The notes: generated by a model not told the origin, from the letters alone. Numbered from the stretch's first letter, positions 1 to 6,660 are shown. The stretch: 7,924 bases of DNA from Clostridia bacterium (GCA_017424085.1 JAFPBP010000140.1:1-7924), one strand, 5' to 3'. Program-made: numbers and translations.

Positions 1-1275
1 CCGTGTGCCGAACGCCGTTCCCTCCAAAAGGGCTCGGTAGATCTCTTCGGGCTTCGTTTGAAGCGTCATTCCGACAATCATCGCAGACAGATCGGGATCA
101 TTATAAATACTGCGATTCCCGTTAAACCAATCCAGACACAAGAGACCCGATTCCCCCGGACGGGTCTCGGACAGCTTCTCCCGCATCAAGGCGTGAACGC
201 CCAAGCCCCTCGTCTTGGCTTCCTCGGTGTAAGAAGCAGGCAAACAGTTGTTCAGGAACCATTCCATGTGATCCCCGCAGCTGGACTGCCCCGCCTCGTA
301 GGAGGTCAACCCCTCGTACAGACCGTCAGGGGTGATTCCCAAAAATCCGTTTTCCGCATGAAATTCCGTCCCCTGAACTAAGTGACAGAGGGAGGTCCCC
401 ACGATCATGGTCAGCACGTTTTCCCCGTAAACACCGCAGGCGGGAATGCCTGCATTGCTGTCGATCAGAGCGGGGGCAACGGGAGTTCCCGCCTTCAAGC
501 CGAGAAGAGAGGCGTAGGATTCGGTTAAAACGCCGATGCGGGAATCGAGGGTAACCGTATCCCCGCCAAACTTATCCTCTACAACAAACTCAAACCGAGG
601 ATCCAGCGCTCTCAAAAATTCCTTGGAGGGATATCCACCCAAAGAGCGCACCCAAAATTGCTTGTAGGCGGCAAAATTATAGCTCATTCGGTCCTCGCCC
701 GTCAGAAGCATGGTGATCCAATCCCCTGCCTCAAGAATGCGATACGCGGCATGATAAACCTCGGGAGCGGTCTGAAGGATACACAAAACCTTCGCAAGAC
801 CATTTTCAGCAGAGCATTTTCCACCGCAATACGCCAAATACGGAGCTCCCGTTTCGTTGCAGATCCGATCAAACAGCTCTGCCTGCGGGGCGGCGGTATG
901 ATCCTTCCACATGGTAACATACGCCTTGGGCTGAGAAGAAAATTTCGGATCAAAGCAAAGAGGCGTCAGATCCCGATCCACGGGAAGCATGGTTGCTGAG
1001 GTGAAATCCACGGCAATGCCGATAATCTCATCCGCATTACATCCGCTGAGCTCCTTCACGCGCTGCACGGTAATCGAAAGGGCGTCCAAATAATCCTGCG
1101 GATGCTGAACGGCAGACCCATCAGGCAGAGGAGTTCCGTCGGGAAGGGCTCGATACATAACGGCGTGGGGATATTCGTACACGCTTTCGGCAACCGTCTC
1201 CCCCGTACCCGCGTCCACCAGAAGAGCGCGCCCCGAAAGAGAACCGAAATCAAGACCGAGAACGTAGCGATTCAT
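1..1275 (-). CDS. araB: L-ribulokinase, FGGY family, N-terminal 425 residues (C-terminus outside window)
   Basis: Phosphorylates L-ribulose to L-ribulose 5-phosphate with ATP in the cytosolic L-arabinose pathway. The ATG at 1275-1273 has an AAAGGAG ribosome site seven bases upstream, and the frame stays open to base 1. The translation opens with the FGGY phosphate loop GLDFGSLSGRALLVD (residues 7-21). It continues with ribulokinase landmarks: QHPQDYLD (57-64), MWKDHTA (122-128), the LIDSNAG segment (270-276) holding the expected catalytic base Asp272, IVGTSLCHLV (291-300), EAGQSSCGD (327-335) and LDWFNGNR (381-388). The last three align by eye with the corresponding E. coli AraB segments. Lys205, Asp272 and Glu327 fall where I recall substrate-contacting residues in characterised ribulokinases. 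The position two after Asp272 is Asn, where many relatives have His. About 100-140 C-terminal residues, including the rest of the ATPase fold, should lie left of the window. The gene follows the radical SAM gene by 4 bases, so it is co-transcribed and probably translationally coupled. Another FGGY pentulose kinase is less likely. Confidence 0.9.
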   Translation of the reverse strand, partial: MNRYVLGLDFGSLSGRALLVDAGTGETVAESVYEYPHAVMYRALPDGTPLPDGSAVQHPQDYLDALSITVQRVKELSGCNADEIIGIAVDFTSATMLPVDRDLTPLCFDPKFSSQPKAYVTMWKDHTAAPQAELFDRICNETGAPYLAYCGGKCSAENGLAKVLCILQTAPEVYHAAYRILEAGDWITMLLTGEDRMSYNFAAYKQFWVRSLGGYPSKEFLRALDPRFEFVVEDKFGGDTVTLDSRIGVLTESYASLLGLKAGTPVAPALIDSNAGIPACGVYGENVLTMIVGTSLCHLVQGTEFHAENGFLGITPDGLYEGLTSYEAGQSSCGDHMEWFLNNCLPASYTEEAKTRGLGVHALMREKLSETRPGESGLLCLDWFNGNRSIYNDPDLSAMIVGMTLQTKPEEIYRALLEGTAFGTR

Positions 1276-1279
1276 AAGC

Positions 1280-2176
1280 TTACTCCTTTCGAACACCGGT
1301 CAAATCAAAAGATGGGGTCATAGACAAATTATCGCACCCGCGCCCCTGCGCATACCCAACGATATCAAGCTTCTGCGCTTCCCGCAGAACCGCTTGATAT
1401 TCCATCGAAAACAAGGTGCGATTCAATTCCGGGCAATCGGTCAGATCTCCGCAGGGAGCATACTGCCGCATGAGGCTGACGCGGATCTCCGACAAAGGAA
1501 AGGCTTCGGAGATCCATCGAAGCAGGGCAACCGAATCTTTCTTGCAGGAGGGCAGGACGAGGTGACGGACCAAAAGCCCCTTCGTCATCATTCCCCGATC
1601 GTCAAAGCGGCAAGGACCCGTTTGACGAAACATTTCGGGAAGAGCGCGGGACGCCACGGCAAAATAGTCGGGAGCATCGGAATACCGTGCGGAAAGATGA
1701 GAAGAGAAATATTTCAAATCTGCAAGATAAACGTCAACAAGGCCTTCAAAACACCGCAGAATTTCATCTGACTCATACCCACCGCAATTGCACACCACCG
1801 GAACGGTTAAACGGGATTTCACCGCACGCAGAGCGTCTGCAACCATGGGCGCCACGTGAGAAGGCGTAACAAGATTAATATTCTCGGCACCCTGCGCCTG
1901 AAGCTCCAAAAAGATCTCGGATAAGCGGGAAATACTTACGTCTTCCCCGACCGCCCCTCGACTGATTTCGGCATTCTGACAAAAGCGGCAACGGAGAGCA
2001 CATCCCGAGAAAAAGACGGTGCCCGAGCCTCGCTGACCGCTGATGCAGGGCTCTTCCCCGAAATGCAATGCAGCACGGGCAATGCGAAGCGAATCGGTTC
2101 CGCCGCAAGCGCCCTTGCCCGTAACACGGTCCGCCCCACAGGCACGGGGGCAGAGCGTACAATGACGCAGATCCAA
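1280..2176 (-). CDS. PflX-like radical SAM protein (pyruvate formate-lyase activating enzyme-related, COG1313 type)
   Basis: A 298-residue cytosolic [4Fe-4S] radical SAM enzyme. The CxxxCxxC cluster motif is GCALRCRFCQN (Cys59, Cys63, Cys66). An N-terminal Cys set (Cys6, Cys9, Cys13, Cys24 in CTLCPRAC...GACG) is typical of the PflX branch, as are RAALHFGEEPCISG, NINLVTPSHVAP, VDVYLADLKY and RHLVLP. The family is named after glycyl-radical activases, but its substrate has not been established to my knowledge, and no glycyl radical enzyme is encoded here. The frame runs upstream to a TTG at 2236, but those codons cover a terminator-like hairpin. The best start is the TTG at 2176-2174, eight bases after AAAGGGG, which puts the first Cys at residue 6. 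A GTG at 2185 is too close to that ribosome site. The stop lies 4 bases before araB, whose ribosome site is inside the end of this gene. Family confidence is high; function is unknown. Confidence 0.88.
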   Translation of the reverse strand: MDLRHCTLCPRACGADRVTGKGACGGTDSLRIARAALHFGEEPCISGQRGSGTVFFSGCALRCRFCQNAEISRGAVGEDVSISRLSEIFLELQAQGAENINLVTPSHVAPMVADALRAVKSRLTVPVVCNCGGYESDEILRCFEGLVDVYLADLKYFSSHLSARYSDAPDYFAVASRALPEMFRQTGPCRFDDRGMMTKGLLVRHLVLPSCKKDSVALLRWISEAFPLSEIRVSLMRQYAPCGDLTDCPELNRTLFSMEYQAVLREAQKLDIVGYAQGRGCDNLSMTPSFDLTGVRKE

Positions 2177-2201
2177 TGGAATCACCCCTTTACACAAAGA
2201 A

Positions 2202-2225
2202 GCGGGCAGCAAAGAAGCTGCCCGC
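2202..2225 (-). terminator. Rho-independent terminator-like hairpin between foldase and radical SAM genes
   Basis: A perfect 9-bp inverted repeat, GCGGGCAGC and GCTGCCCGC, surrounds a 6-base loop. On the minus strand it is followed by TTCTTTGTG, a moderately U-rich tail. It begins 14 bases after the foldase stop codon and ends about 25 bases before the TTG start of the radical SAM gene. It therefore fits a terminator or partial attenuator for the foldase transcript. The interrupted U tail and the lack of an obvious promoter for the next gene suggest that some read-through supplies the downstream pair. Confidence 0.65.
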
Positions 2226-2239
2226 CTTTCCTTCAAAAA

Positions 2240-3724
2240 TCAACCAACCTGAGAGAAACCCTTTTCATTGTAAGTGATTTCGAATTCAGATTTCAGACCT
2301 TCCTGATACTTCTTGTAGTCGTTGGACTTCAGAGTGGCAATAACGTCGGACTTCCACTTGATCTCACCGTAGCCCTTGAAGTATACGATATGGTAGCCGT
2401 ACTCGGTCTTGACGATCTCACAATCGCCTTCCTTACGTCCTTCCTTCCAGAGCCAATCGGTGATTTCTTCCACCATGGTGTCCTGATCGAAGTCCTCGTA
2501 AAGACCACCGTTCTCAATGCTTCCGGTATCGTCGGAGTTCTTTTCAACGAGAGCGGCAAGAGCATCCTCGTTAGCGCCGTTGTCCTTCCACTGCTGGAAA
2601 ATCTTCTCGGCTTCAGCCTTCTGCTCTGCATCATCGGTTTCGATCTTGCCGTCTTTGTCCTTAATGGGATTACCCTTATCATCGGTCTTATTGTTGACCT
2701 GGAAGAGGATGTGACGCATGGAAGCCAGCTGGTATTCCTTACGAGCACACTTCAAGAATACGACAACGTTGAAGACCTTGTCGTCATCCTTGCCATCTTC
2801 AAAAATCTTAACGTCGCCTTCCTTGCGCTCTGCATCGAAGAGCCACTTGGACATTTCGTCGTCCTTGTTGTAAGCGCCGTTTTCCTTCAGATAATCGGAA
2901 GCGGTGAAGGTATCACCTTCAAGCTCCTTGATCTTTGCAAGGAACGCATCCACGCTGGTAGCGGCATTCTTAATGGCGTCGGCACGTGCGGAAGCATCAA
3001 CTTCCTTCTCATCCTTTTCGATTTCAACCTTGTAGAGGTAGTAATCGGCGAAGTCGAAGGTAGTCTTATTCTCGGAATAGTACTTCTCGATATCAGCGTC
3101 CTCGTACTTCAGACCGTCCATATAAGCGTTATAGAAATCGGAGGAAATAAGACGACGGGTGGAGAATTCGATGTAATCGTCGAGCGTGATGTTCTTTCCG
3201 TACATTGCGGCAAGATACTCGTTGACCGACATTTTGTTTTCCTTGGCAGCCTTCTGAATATCAGCAACAGCCTGATCCAGGTCCGCCTTGGATTCCTCGG
3301 TCAGGGCAAACTGCTGAGACAGAGCCTTGTTGTACAGAAGATACACTTCCTCGTACTGAGCCTTGGTCTGATCGACAAAATACTCAAACCAGGTCTTGCT
3401 GCTGTCAAAATAGCAGGTCTGGCTCTTCAACGGCATGGAGGGGTTGAAGCCGATGTAGCTCAGGTAGTAGTAATAGTTGTAGTAGAAATCGTTCAACGTG
3501 GTGTAATAGCCGTAGTTGAACTCCAATGCGGAAATCTCGGAGTCGCCAACCTTCATAACGACGGTGTTGCGACGAAAGACACCACACTGCGCCACGATGG
3601 CGAGTACGATTGCGGCAACAAGAATAACGGCGCAAACGGCGGCAACGATCTTAACGACGGGAGACCAGACCGTATCCTTATTCTTGGAAGCGATGCGCTT
3701 CTCTGCGGCGGGTTTCTTAGACAT
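2240..3724 (-). CDS. Membrane-anchored parvulin-type peptidyl-prolyl cis-trans isomerase (PrsA/SurA-like foldase)
   Basis: A 494-residue foldase that should act on the outer face of the membrane, helping secreted or envelope proteins fold. A basic cytosolic N-terminus (residues 1-18) precedes one hydrophobic helix (about 22-46). Cys47 follows in VAQC, a poor lipobox because Gln sits at -1, so a helix anchor is more likely than a lipoprotein. Residues 50-215 resemble a SurA/PrsA N-terminal chaperone region: mostly helical and charged, with a Tyr-rich patch near 79-90. The parvulin domain spans about 335-450: MRHILFQV, DDTGSIENGGLYEDF and TEYGYHIVYF are the conserved landmarks. Residues 222-326 look like a second, degenerate parvulin repeat. 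A PrsA homologue would usually be about 280-350 residues, so this one is long. The ATG at 3724 has AAAGGATGG upstream. The opposite strand is open for a long way, but only this frame shows protein family motifs. Confidence 0.92.
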   Translation of the reverse strand: MSKKPAAEKRIASKNKDTVWSPVVKIVAAVCAVILVAAIVLAIVAQCGVFRRNTVVMKVGDSEISALEFNYGYYTTLNDFYYNYYYYLSYIGFNPSMPLKSQTCYFDSSKTWFEYFVDQTKAQYEEVYLLYNKALSQQFALTEESKADLDQAVADIQKAAKENKMSVNEYLAAMYGKNITLDDYIEFSTRRLISSDFYNAYMDGLKYEDADIEKYYSENKTTFDFADYYLYKVEIEKDEKEVDASARADAIKNAATSVDAFLAKIKELEGDTFTASDYLKENGAYNKDDEMSKWLFDAERKEGDVKIFEDGKDDDKVFNVVVFLKCARKEYQLASMRHILFQVNNKTDDKGNPIKDKDGKIETDDAEQKAEAEKIFQQWKDNGANEDALAALVEKNSDDTGSIENGGLYEDFDQDTMVEEITDWLWKEGRKEGDCEIVKTEYGYHIVYFKGYGEIKWKSDVIATLKSNDYKKYQEGLKSEFEITYNEKGFSQVG

Positions 3725-3765
3725 GATGATCCATCCTTTGTAGTTTTTAGTTTTGCACGTCCTCC

Positions 3766-3771
3766 ATTATA
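3766..3771 (-). promoter_or_regulatory. Possible second -10 element (TATAAT) upstream of the foldase gene
   Basis: A perfect TATAAT on the minus strand sits 41 bases before the foldase start codon. There is no recognisable -35 box 16-18 bases upstream (the hexamer there is close to CAGTCG) and no TGN extension. It could be an activator-dependent or weak secondary promoter, or chance. Confidence 0.3.
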
Positions 3772-3835
3772 GCGCACAGATGGAGCGCGACTGTGTAGAA
3801 AATGTGACAAAACTTCGGTTTTATTCATAAGAACT

Positions 3836-3864
3836 ATTATAGCAAATAAGACAGGAAATTGCAA
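3836..3864 (-). promoter_or_regulatory. Sigma-A promoter for the foldase gene (extended -10)
   Basis: Read on the minus strand: -35 TTGCAA (3864-3859), a 17-base spacer, and -10 TATAAT (3841-3836) preceded by TGC, an extended -10. Predicted transcription start is near 3829, giving a leader of about 105 bases. The -35 hexamer is the same one used by the plus-strand promoter. Confidence 0.65.
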
Positions 3865-3888
3865 GTCTTTTCCGAGAAATGTTATATT
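3859..3888 (+). promoter_or_regulatory. Sigma-A promoter for the DUF4163/DUF3298 gene
   Basis: Plus strand: -35 TTGCAA (3859-3864), an 18-base spacer, and -10 TATATT (3883-3888, one mismatch from TATAAT). Predicted start is near 3895, leaving a leader of about 60 bases before the ATG. The TTGCAA is its own reverse complement and also forms the -35 of the divergent foldase promoter. Confidence 0.5.
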
Positions 3889-3957
3889 TAGTTCACAACA
3901 CTGTTGGGAATCCATCGAAAATACGGTGCATATCTTGAAGCAAAGGAGGTTGACCGC

Positions 3958-4695
3958 ATGCAACTGACCATGAGCGGAGAGAGCATCGAAACCTTAATGT
4001 ACCGTGGAACCAAGGCGATTTTAGAGCTGAAGATATCTTATCCACAGATCATGGGCCCTCTCTCCAAGCAAAGCGAATACAGATTCAACGATCTTTACTG
4101 CAAGCAAGCGCGGGCGCTGAACCGACAGGCACGCACGGAATATTATCACAAAGCATCGGAGGAAGCGCGCATGGCGGAGGAGCAGGAATACGATTTTACA
4201 CTACATTCCTTGATCCGAACCTTCGCAACGACACGCTTGGAGCAGAGATTCACCTCCGTGGTCTTCGACCGATACCAATACACGGGAGGTCCCCACGGGA
4301 CAACGGTCAGAAACGGAAACACCTGGGATCTTCTGACGGGATCGCAGGTGCCTCTCCCCTACTTTTTTACCAAAAACGCGCCCTATCGCAAGGTAATCCT
4401 TCAGCAGATCGAGCGACAGATTTCGGGACAAAAGGAACGGGAGGAGATTCCCTTTTTCGAGAATCCCCTCCGAAATGCAAAACAATGCTTTAATGAAACC
4501 AATTATTATCTGACAAACAATTCGTTGGCTGTGTTTTATCCGCTGTACACGTTGGCTCCCTACTATTCGGGAATACTTGCCTACAAAATACCCTTTGAAG
4601 CGCTGGACGGATGCTGGGCGAGCGGAAAACGTCCCTCGGAAACGGCACAGGTCAACGTGGGCTTTTCCTCCCGATTCGGAACGGAGCTGCTTTAA
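3958..4695 (+). CDS. RsiV-like DUF4163/DUF3298-domain protein without visible signal peptide
   Basis: A 245-residue protein. The ATG at 3958 is preceded by AAAGGAGGT with a 7-base spacer. The frame opens 54 bases earlier, but that part has no better ribosome site. Residues about 15-100 fit DUF4163 (a strand ending in ISYPQI, then a long charged helix). Residues about 105-215 fit DUF3298: YTGGPHG (108-114), WDLLTG, VPLPYFF, NYYLTNNSLAVFYPLYTLAPYYSGI and KIPFEAL. This is the fold of the extracellular, lysozyme-binding part of Bacillus RsiV and of the C-terminal domain of deacetylases such as PdaC. Those relatives are exported, whereas here no signal peptide or membrane helix is visible and no sigma factor gene adjoins. 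Its role is therefore unknown; it may be cytosolic. It diverges from the foldase gene, and its stop codon overlaps that of the convergent LUD gene. Confidence 0.82.
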   Translation: MQLTMSGESIETLMYRGTKAILELKISYPQIMGPLSKQSEYRFNDLYCKQARALNRQARTEYYHKASEEARMAEEQEYDFTLHSLIRTFATTRLEQRFTSVVFDRYQYTGGPHGTTVRNGNTWDLLTGSQVPLPYFFTKNAPYRKVILQQIERQISGQKEREEIPFFENPLRNAKQCFNETNYYLTNNSLAVFYPLYTLAPYYSGILAYKIPFEALDGCWASGKRPSETAQVNVGFSSRFGTELL

Positions 4696-5264
4696 TATCC
4701 GAGAGACTCATGTACAAGAATAACCACCGCATTGCAGGACGAGGGCTTGCGGCGATGAACCGTAATGACCGAGCAAATACATTGGGGAGACTGACAATCG
4801 TGACAAACGCCGTCTGCGGCACAGGGAGTGTTCTTCCCCAATCGGGCGGCGTTTTTCGGCGCCGCAATATTTCGTGCCCGATCCCAGGCGGAGGGAAGGT
4901 CACTCGTGATTTTGTTTTCACCAACCATGAAATAGACCGTTTCATGTCCGAAAATGGAGGAAGAAACACGATTTCCGTTTCCGTCAATATTCACGATCTC
5001 CCCCGTTTCGGCAAGCGCGTTGGCGGAGGTTACGTACACGGAGGCGGTGCGGGCATCGGCAAGGGAATCGTTCTTCCAATGCCAGAAGCAGACCGAGGAT
5101 TTCTGCAGTCCTTCGTACAAGCCCATTTCGGACAAGGTCACGGAGCCACCCAAGGCTACAGTCTTCCCCGCACACGCATTGCAGAGATAAGAGGCAGCAT
5201 CCTCTTTCGTATCAAATTCGACGAAATCATATCCGCGACGGATCAGATTTTCCTTCAATCCCAT
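4692..5264 (-). CDS. LUD-domain protein (lactate utilisation / LutC-like, DUF162)
   Basis: A 190-residue cytosolic protein of the LUD family, whose best-known members LutB/LutC take part in L-lactate oxidation. Stand-alone members like this one are common in Clostridia and have no firmly assigned reaction. Typical motifs are VALGGSVTLSEMGL (36-49), YVTSANALAETGEIVNIDG (77-95), FGHETVYFMVGENKI (105-119) and AAPKNAARLG (134-143). A Cys-rich stretch follows (Cys148, Cys154, Cys157, Cys162, Cys164), resembling the TPCxxxGxCxDCxSPxxIC pattern of stand-alone LUD proteins; metal or Fe-S binding there is inference. The ATG at 5264 follows AGGAGG and lies inside the end of the transporter gene (10-base overlap), so the two are probably translationally coupled. 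No LutA or LutB partner is in the window. The stop shares bases with the convergent gene, and no terminator is visible. Confidence 0.88.
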   Translation of the reverse strand: MGLKENLIRRGYDFVEFDTKEDAASYLCNACAGKTVALGGSVTLSEMGLYEGLQKSSVCFWHWKNDSLADARTASVYVTSANALAETGEIVNIDGNGNRVSSSIFGHETVYFMVGENKITSDLPSAWDRARNIAAPKNAARLGKNTPCAADGVCHDCQSPQCICSVITVHRRKPSSCNAVVILVHESLGY

Positions 5265-6499
5265 TCAGATTCCTCCTGATTGATCACCTTACGCAGGCGA
5301 ATATGCCAAAGATAAACTCCCAACGCGAATACCATTCCCACCGCAAGGACGATCAGCCAATAGGTACCGAGGGCAACCCAATCGTAATCGTCCCCGAGAA
5401 CGATACCGCTGACGATCCCCGTAATACCCGCACCCAGATAAATGGCGAAATCAATGAAGCCCGTAACGGTGGACACACAATTCCATTTTGCAAAATCCAA
5501 GGGAATAAAGGAGGTAAACAGGGGCGTCTGACCGTAAACGAAGCCGAACAGGATCGAAACGGCGCACACCACGGCAATGGGATGAACGCGGAAAAGAATC
5601 AGCGAAGCAATGCTAATGATCAAAGCGCCAAGCCAGAGGGAAAGGATGGATTTGTAAATATCGCCCTTAAGCCGCTTGACCAGCATTTTGGAAACAAGGA
5701 TTCCCGCAAAGTTCAGCATGGGAACGAAGAGAAGCGTAACCAGAATCGCGCTTTCGGGCAATTTTCCAAGATCGGTCAGCATGGTGGGAAGCCAGGTATC
5801 GATACTGGATTTGACCAGACCGAACACAATGGAATAAACCGCAAGAATGCCAAGGAACACCACGAGAACGGGTCTTTGAAGCAGGGACGCACCCTTCTCC
5901 TTCCGAACCGAGGGAGAAGCATCGCCGGAGCTGTAACGGAACAGCACGAACCAGACGACGGCAAAGACGATCCCGAGAATTGCAGGGGCACGGAACACGT
6001 AACGCCAACCGACCGAGGTATTCAAAACATAAGAAACGGTCCACCCCAAAATATAACCCAACACCTGAGTGATTGACAGGGCAAAGGAAACGACGACCCG
6101 TTGCTTTTCGGAGAAATGCAGGGCAGTACACTTTACGATAGGTGACCAGAGCATGGATTGGAACAAACCGTTCAAGCCCCAACAAAACAACGTTACGGCA
6201 TACGAATCGGTAAAGCTCAGAACCGCATTCAGAATTCCCGAAGCAAACAAGCCGATGAACACCATGTACCGTGCAGGGAACCGTTCTCCGAGGTATCCGT
6301 TGATCAGCTGACCGACCGCATAGCTCCAGAAAAACGCCGACGTAATGGCTCCCTGCTGGGCTCGGTCAAGCGCCATCTCAGCACCGAGATCTGTGAGGGC
6401 AACCGAAATATTCAGCCGCATGAAATAGAGAACCGTATAGGCGATCATGCATAAGACGACGATCATTTTCTGATCTCGCGTATAACGCTCCTGCACCAT
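5255..6499 (-). CDS. MFS transporter, OPA-like (organophosphate/organic anion antiporter type)
   Basis: A 414-residue inner-membrane transporter with about 12 hydrophobic helices and a hydrophilic central loop near residues 189-209. The loop between helices 2 and 3 carries an MFS motif-A variant, GYLGERFPARYM (68-79). YFMRLNISVAL in helix 1 and NGLFQSMLWSPIVK (110-123) recall the GlpT/UhpT (OPA) and related anion-transporter branches, which move sugar phosphates, glycerol 3-phosphate or organic anions. The substrate cannot be read from the sequence. Of possible starts, the ATG at 6499-6497 lies eight bases after AAAAGGAG; the in-frame GTG at 6508 would be only one base from it. The gene overlaps the LUD gene and diverges from the hydroxyacid dehydrogenase gene, which favours a small organic acid such as lactate, malate or another 2-hydroxyacid (inference). 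Confidence 0.88.
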   Translation of the reverse strand: MVQERYTRDQKMIVVLCMIAYTVLYFMRLNISVALTDLGAEMALDRAQQGAITSAFFWSYAVGQLINGYLGERFPARYMVFIGLFASGILNAVLSFTDSYAVTLFCWGLNGLFQSMLWSPIVKCTALHFSEKQRVVVSFALSITQVLGYILGWTVSYVLNTSVGWRYVFRAPAILGIVFAVVWFVLFRYSSGDASPSVRKEKGASLLQRPVLVVFLGILAVYSIVFGLVKSSIDTWLPTMLTDLGKLPESAILVTLLFVPMLNFAGILVSKMLVKRLKGDIYKSILSLWLGALIISIASLILFRVHPIAVVCAVSILFGFVYGQTPLFTSFIPLDFAKWNCVSTVTGFIDFAIYLGAGITGIVSGIVLGDDYDWVALGTYWLIVLAVGMVFALGVYLWHIRLRKVINQEESEWD

Positions 6500-6552
6500 G
6501 GAACACACTCCTTTTTTTTCCGGATTCGCAAGGATTCTTTCAAACCGCTGTA

Positions 6553-6581
6553 ATTATACCAAATTCAAGGAAAAAAGTCAA
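6553..6581 (-). promoter_or_regulatory. Sigma-A promoter for the transporter-LUD operon
   Basis: Minus strand: -35 TTGACT (6581-6576), a 17-base spacer, and -10 TATAAT (6558-6553) with TGG just before it (extended -10). Predicted transcription start is near 6546, about 47 bases before the ATG. A run of A- and T-tracts lies directly upstream. Confidence 0.8.
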
Positions 6582-6660
6582 GGTTTTCCCGAGAAAAAAG
6601 CGTTTGTTGCGTAAAAAAAACGGAAAATGTAAAATAACTTTAATATCTTACGCATATCGA

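Noticed and set aside
58..381. Plus-strand open frame at the left edge
   Set aside because: Antisense to araB, which is open through this whole stretch with clear ribulokinase motifs.
2063..3772. Plus-strand open frame of 569 codons opposite the foldase gene
   Set aside because: It is antisense to a gene with clear parvulin motifs, runs across a hairpin and into the radical SAM gene, and its Val/Leu/Ile-rich translation is what the reverse complement of codon-biased GAC/GAG/AAG-rich DNA gives. No ribosome site or family motif was seen.
3775..3795. CACAG...CTGTG inverted repeat upstream of the foldase gene as an operator or leader hairpin
   Set aside because: Only a 5-bp stem with an 11-base loop; too weak to call as a regulatory element.
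4665..4690. CTCC...GGAG inverted repeat near the convergent stops as a terminator
   Set aside because: The stem is 4 bp with a long loop and no T-run on either strand.
4611..5279. Plus-strand open frame of 222 codons opposite the LUD gene
   Set aside because: It overlaps the end of the RsiV-like gene and lies antisense to a recognisable LUD protein; no ribosome site.
5303..6076. Plus-strand open frame opposite the transporter gene
   Set aside because: The translation is hydrophilic and low in motif content, while the minus strand encodes a 12-helix transporter with an MFS motif.
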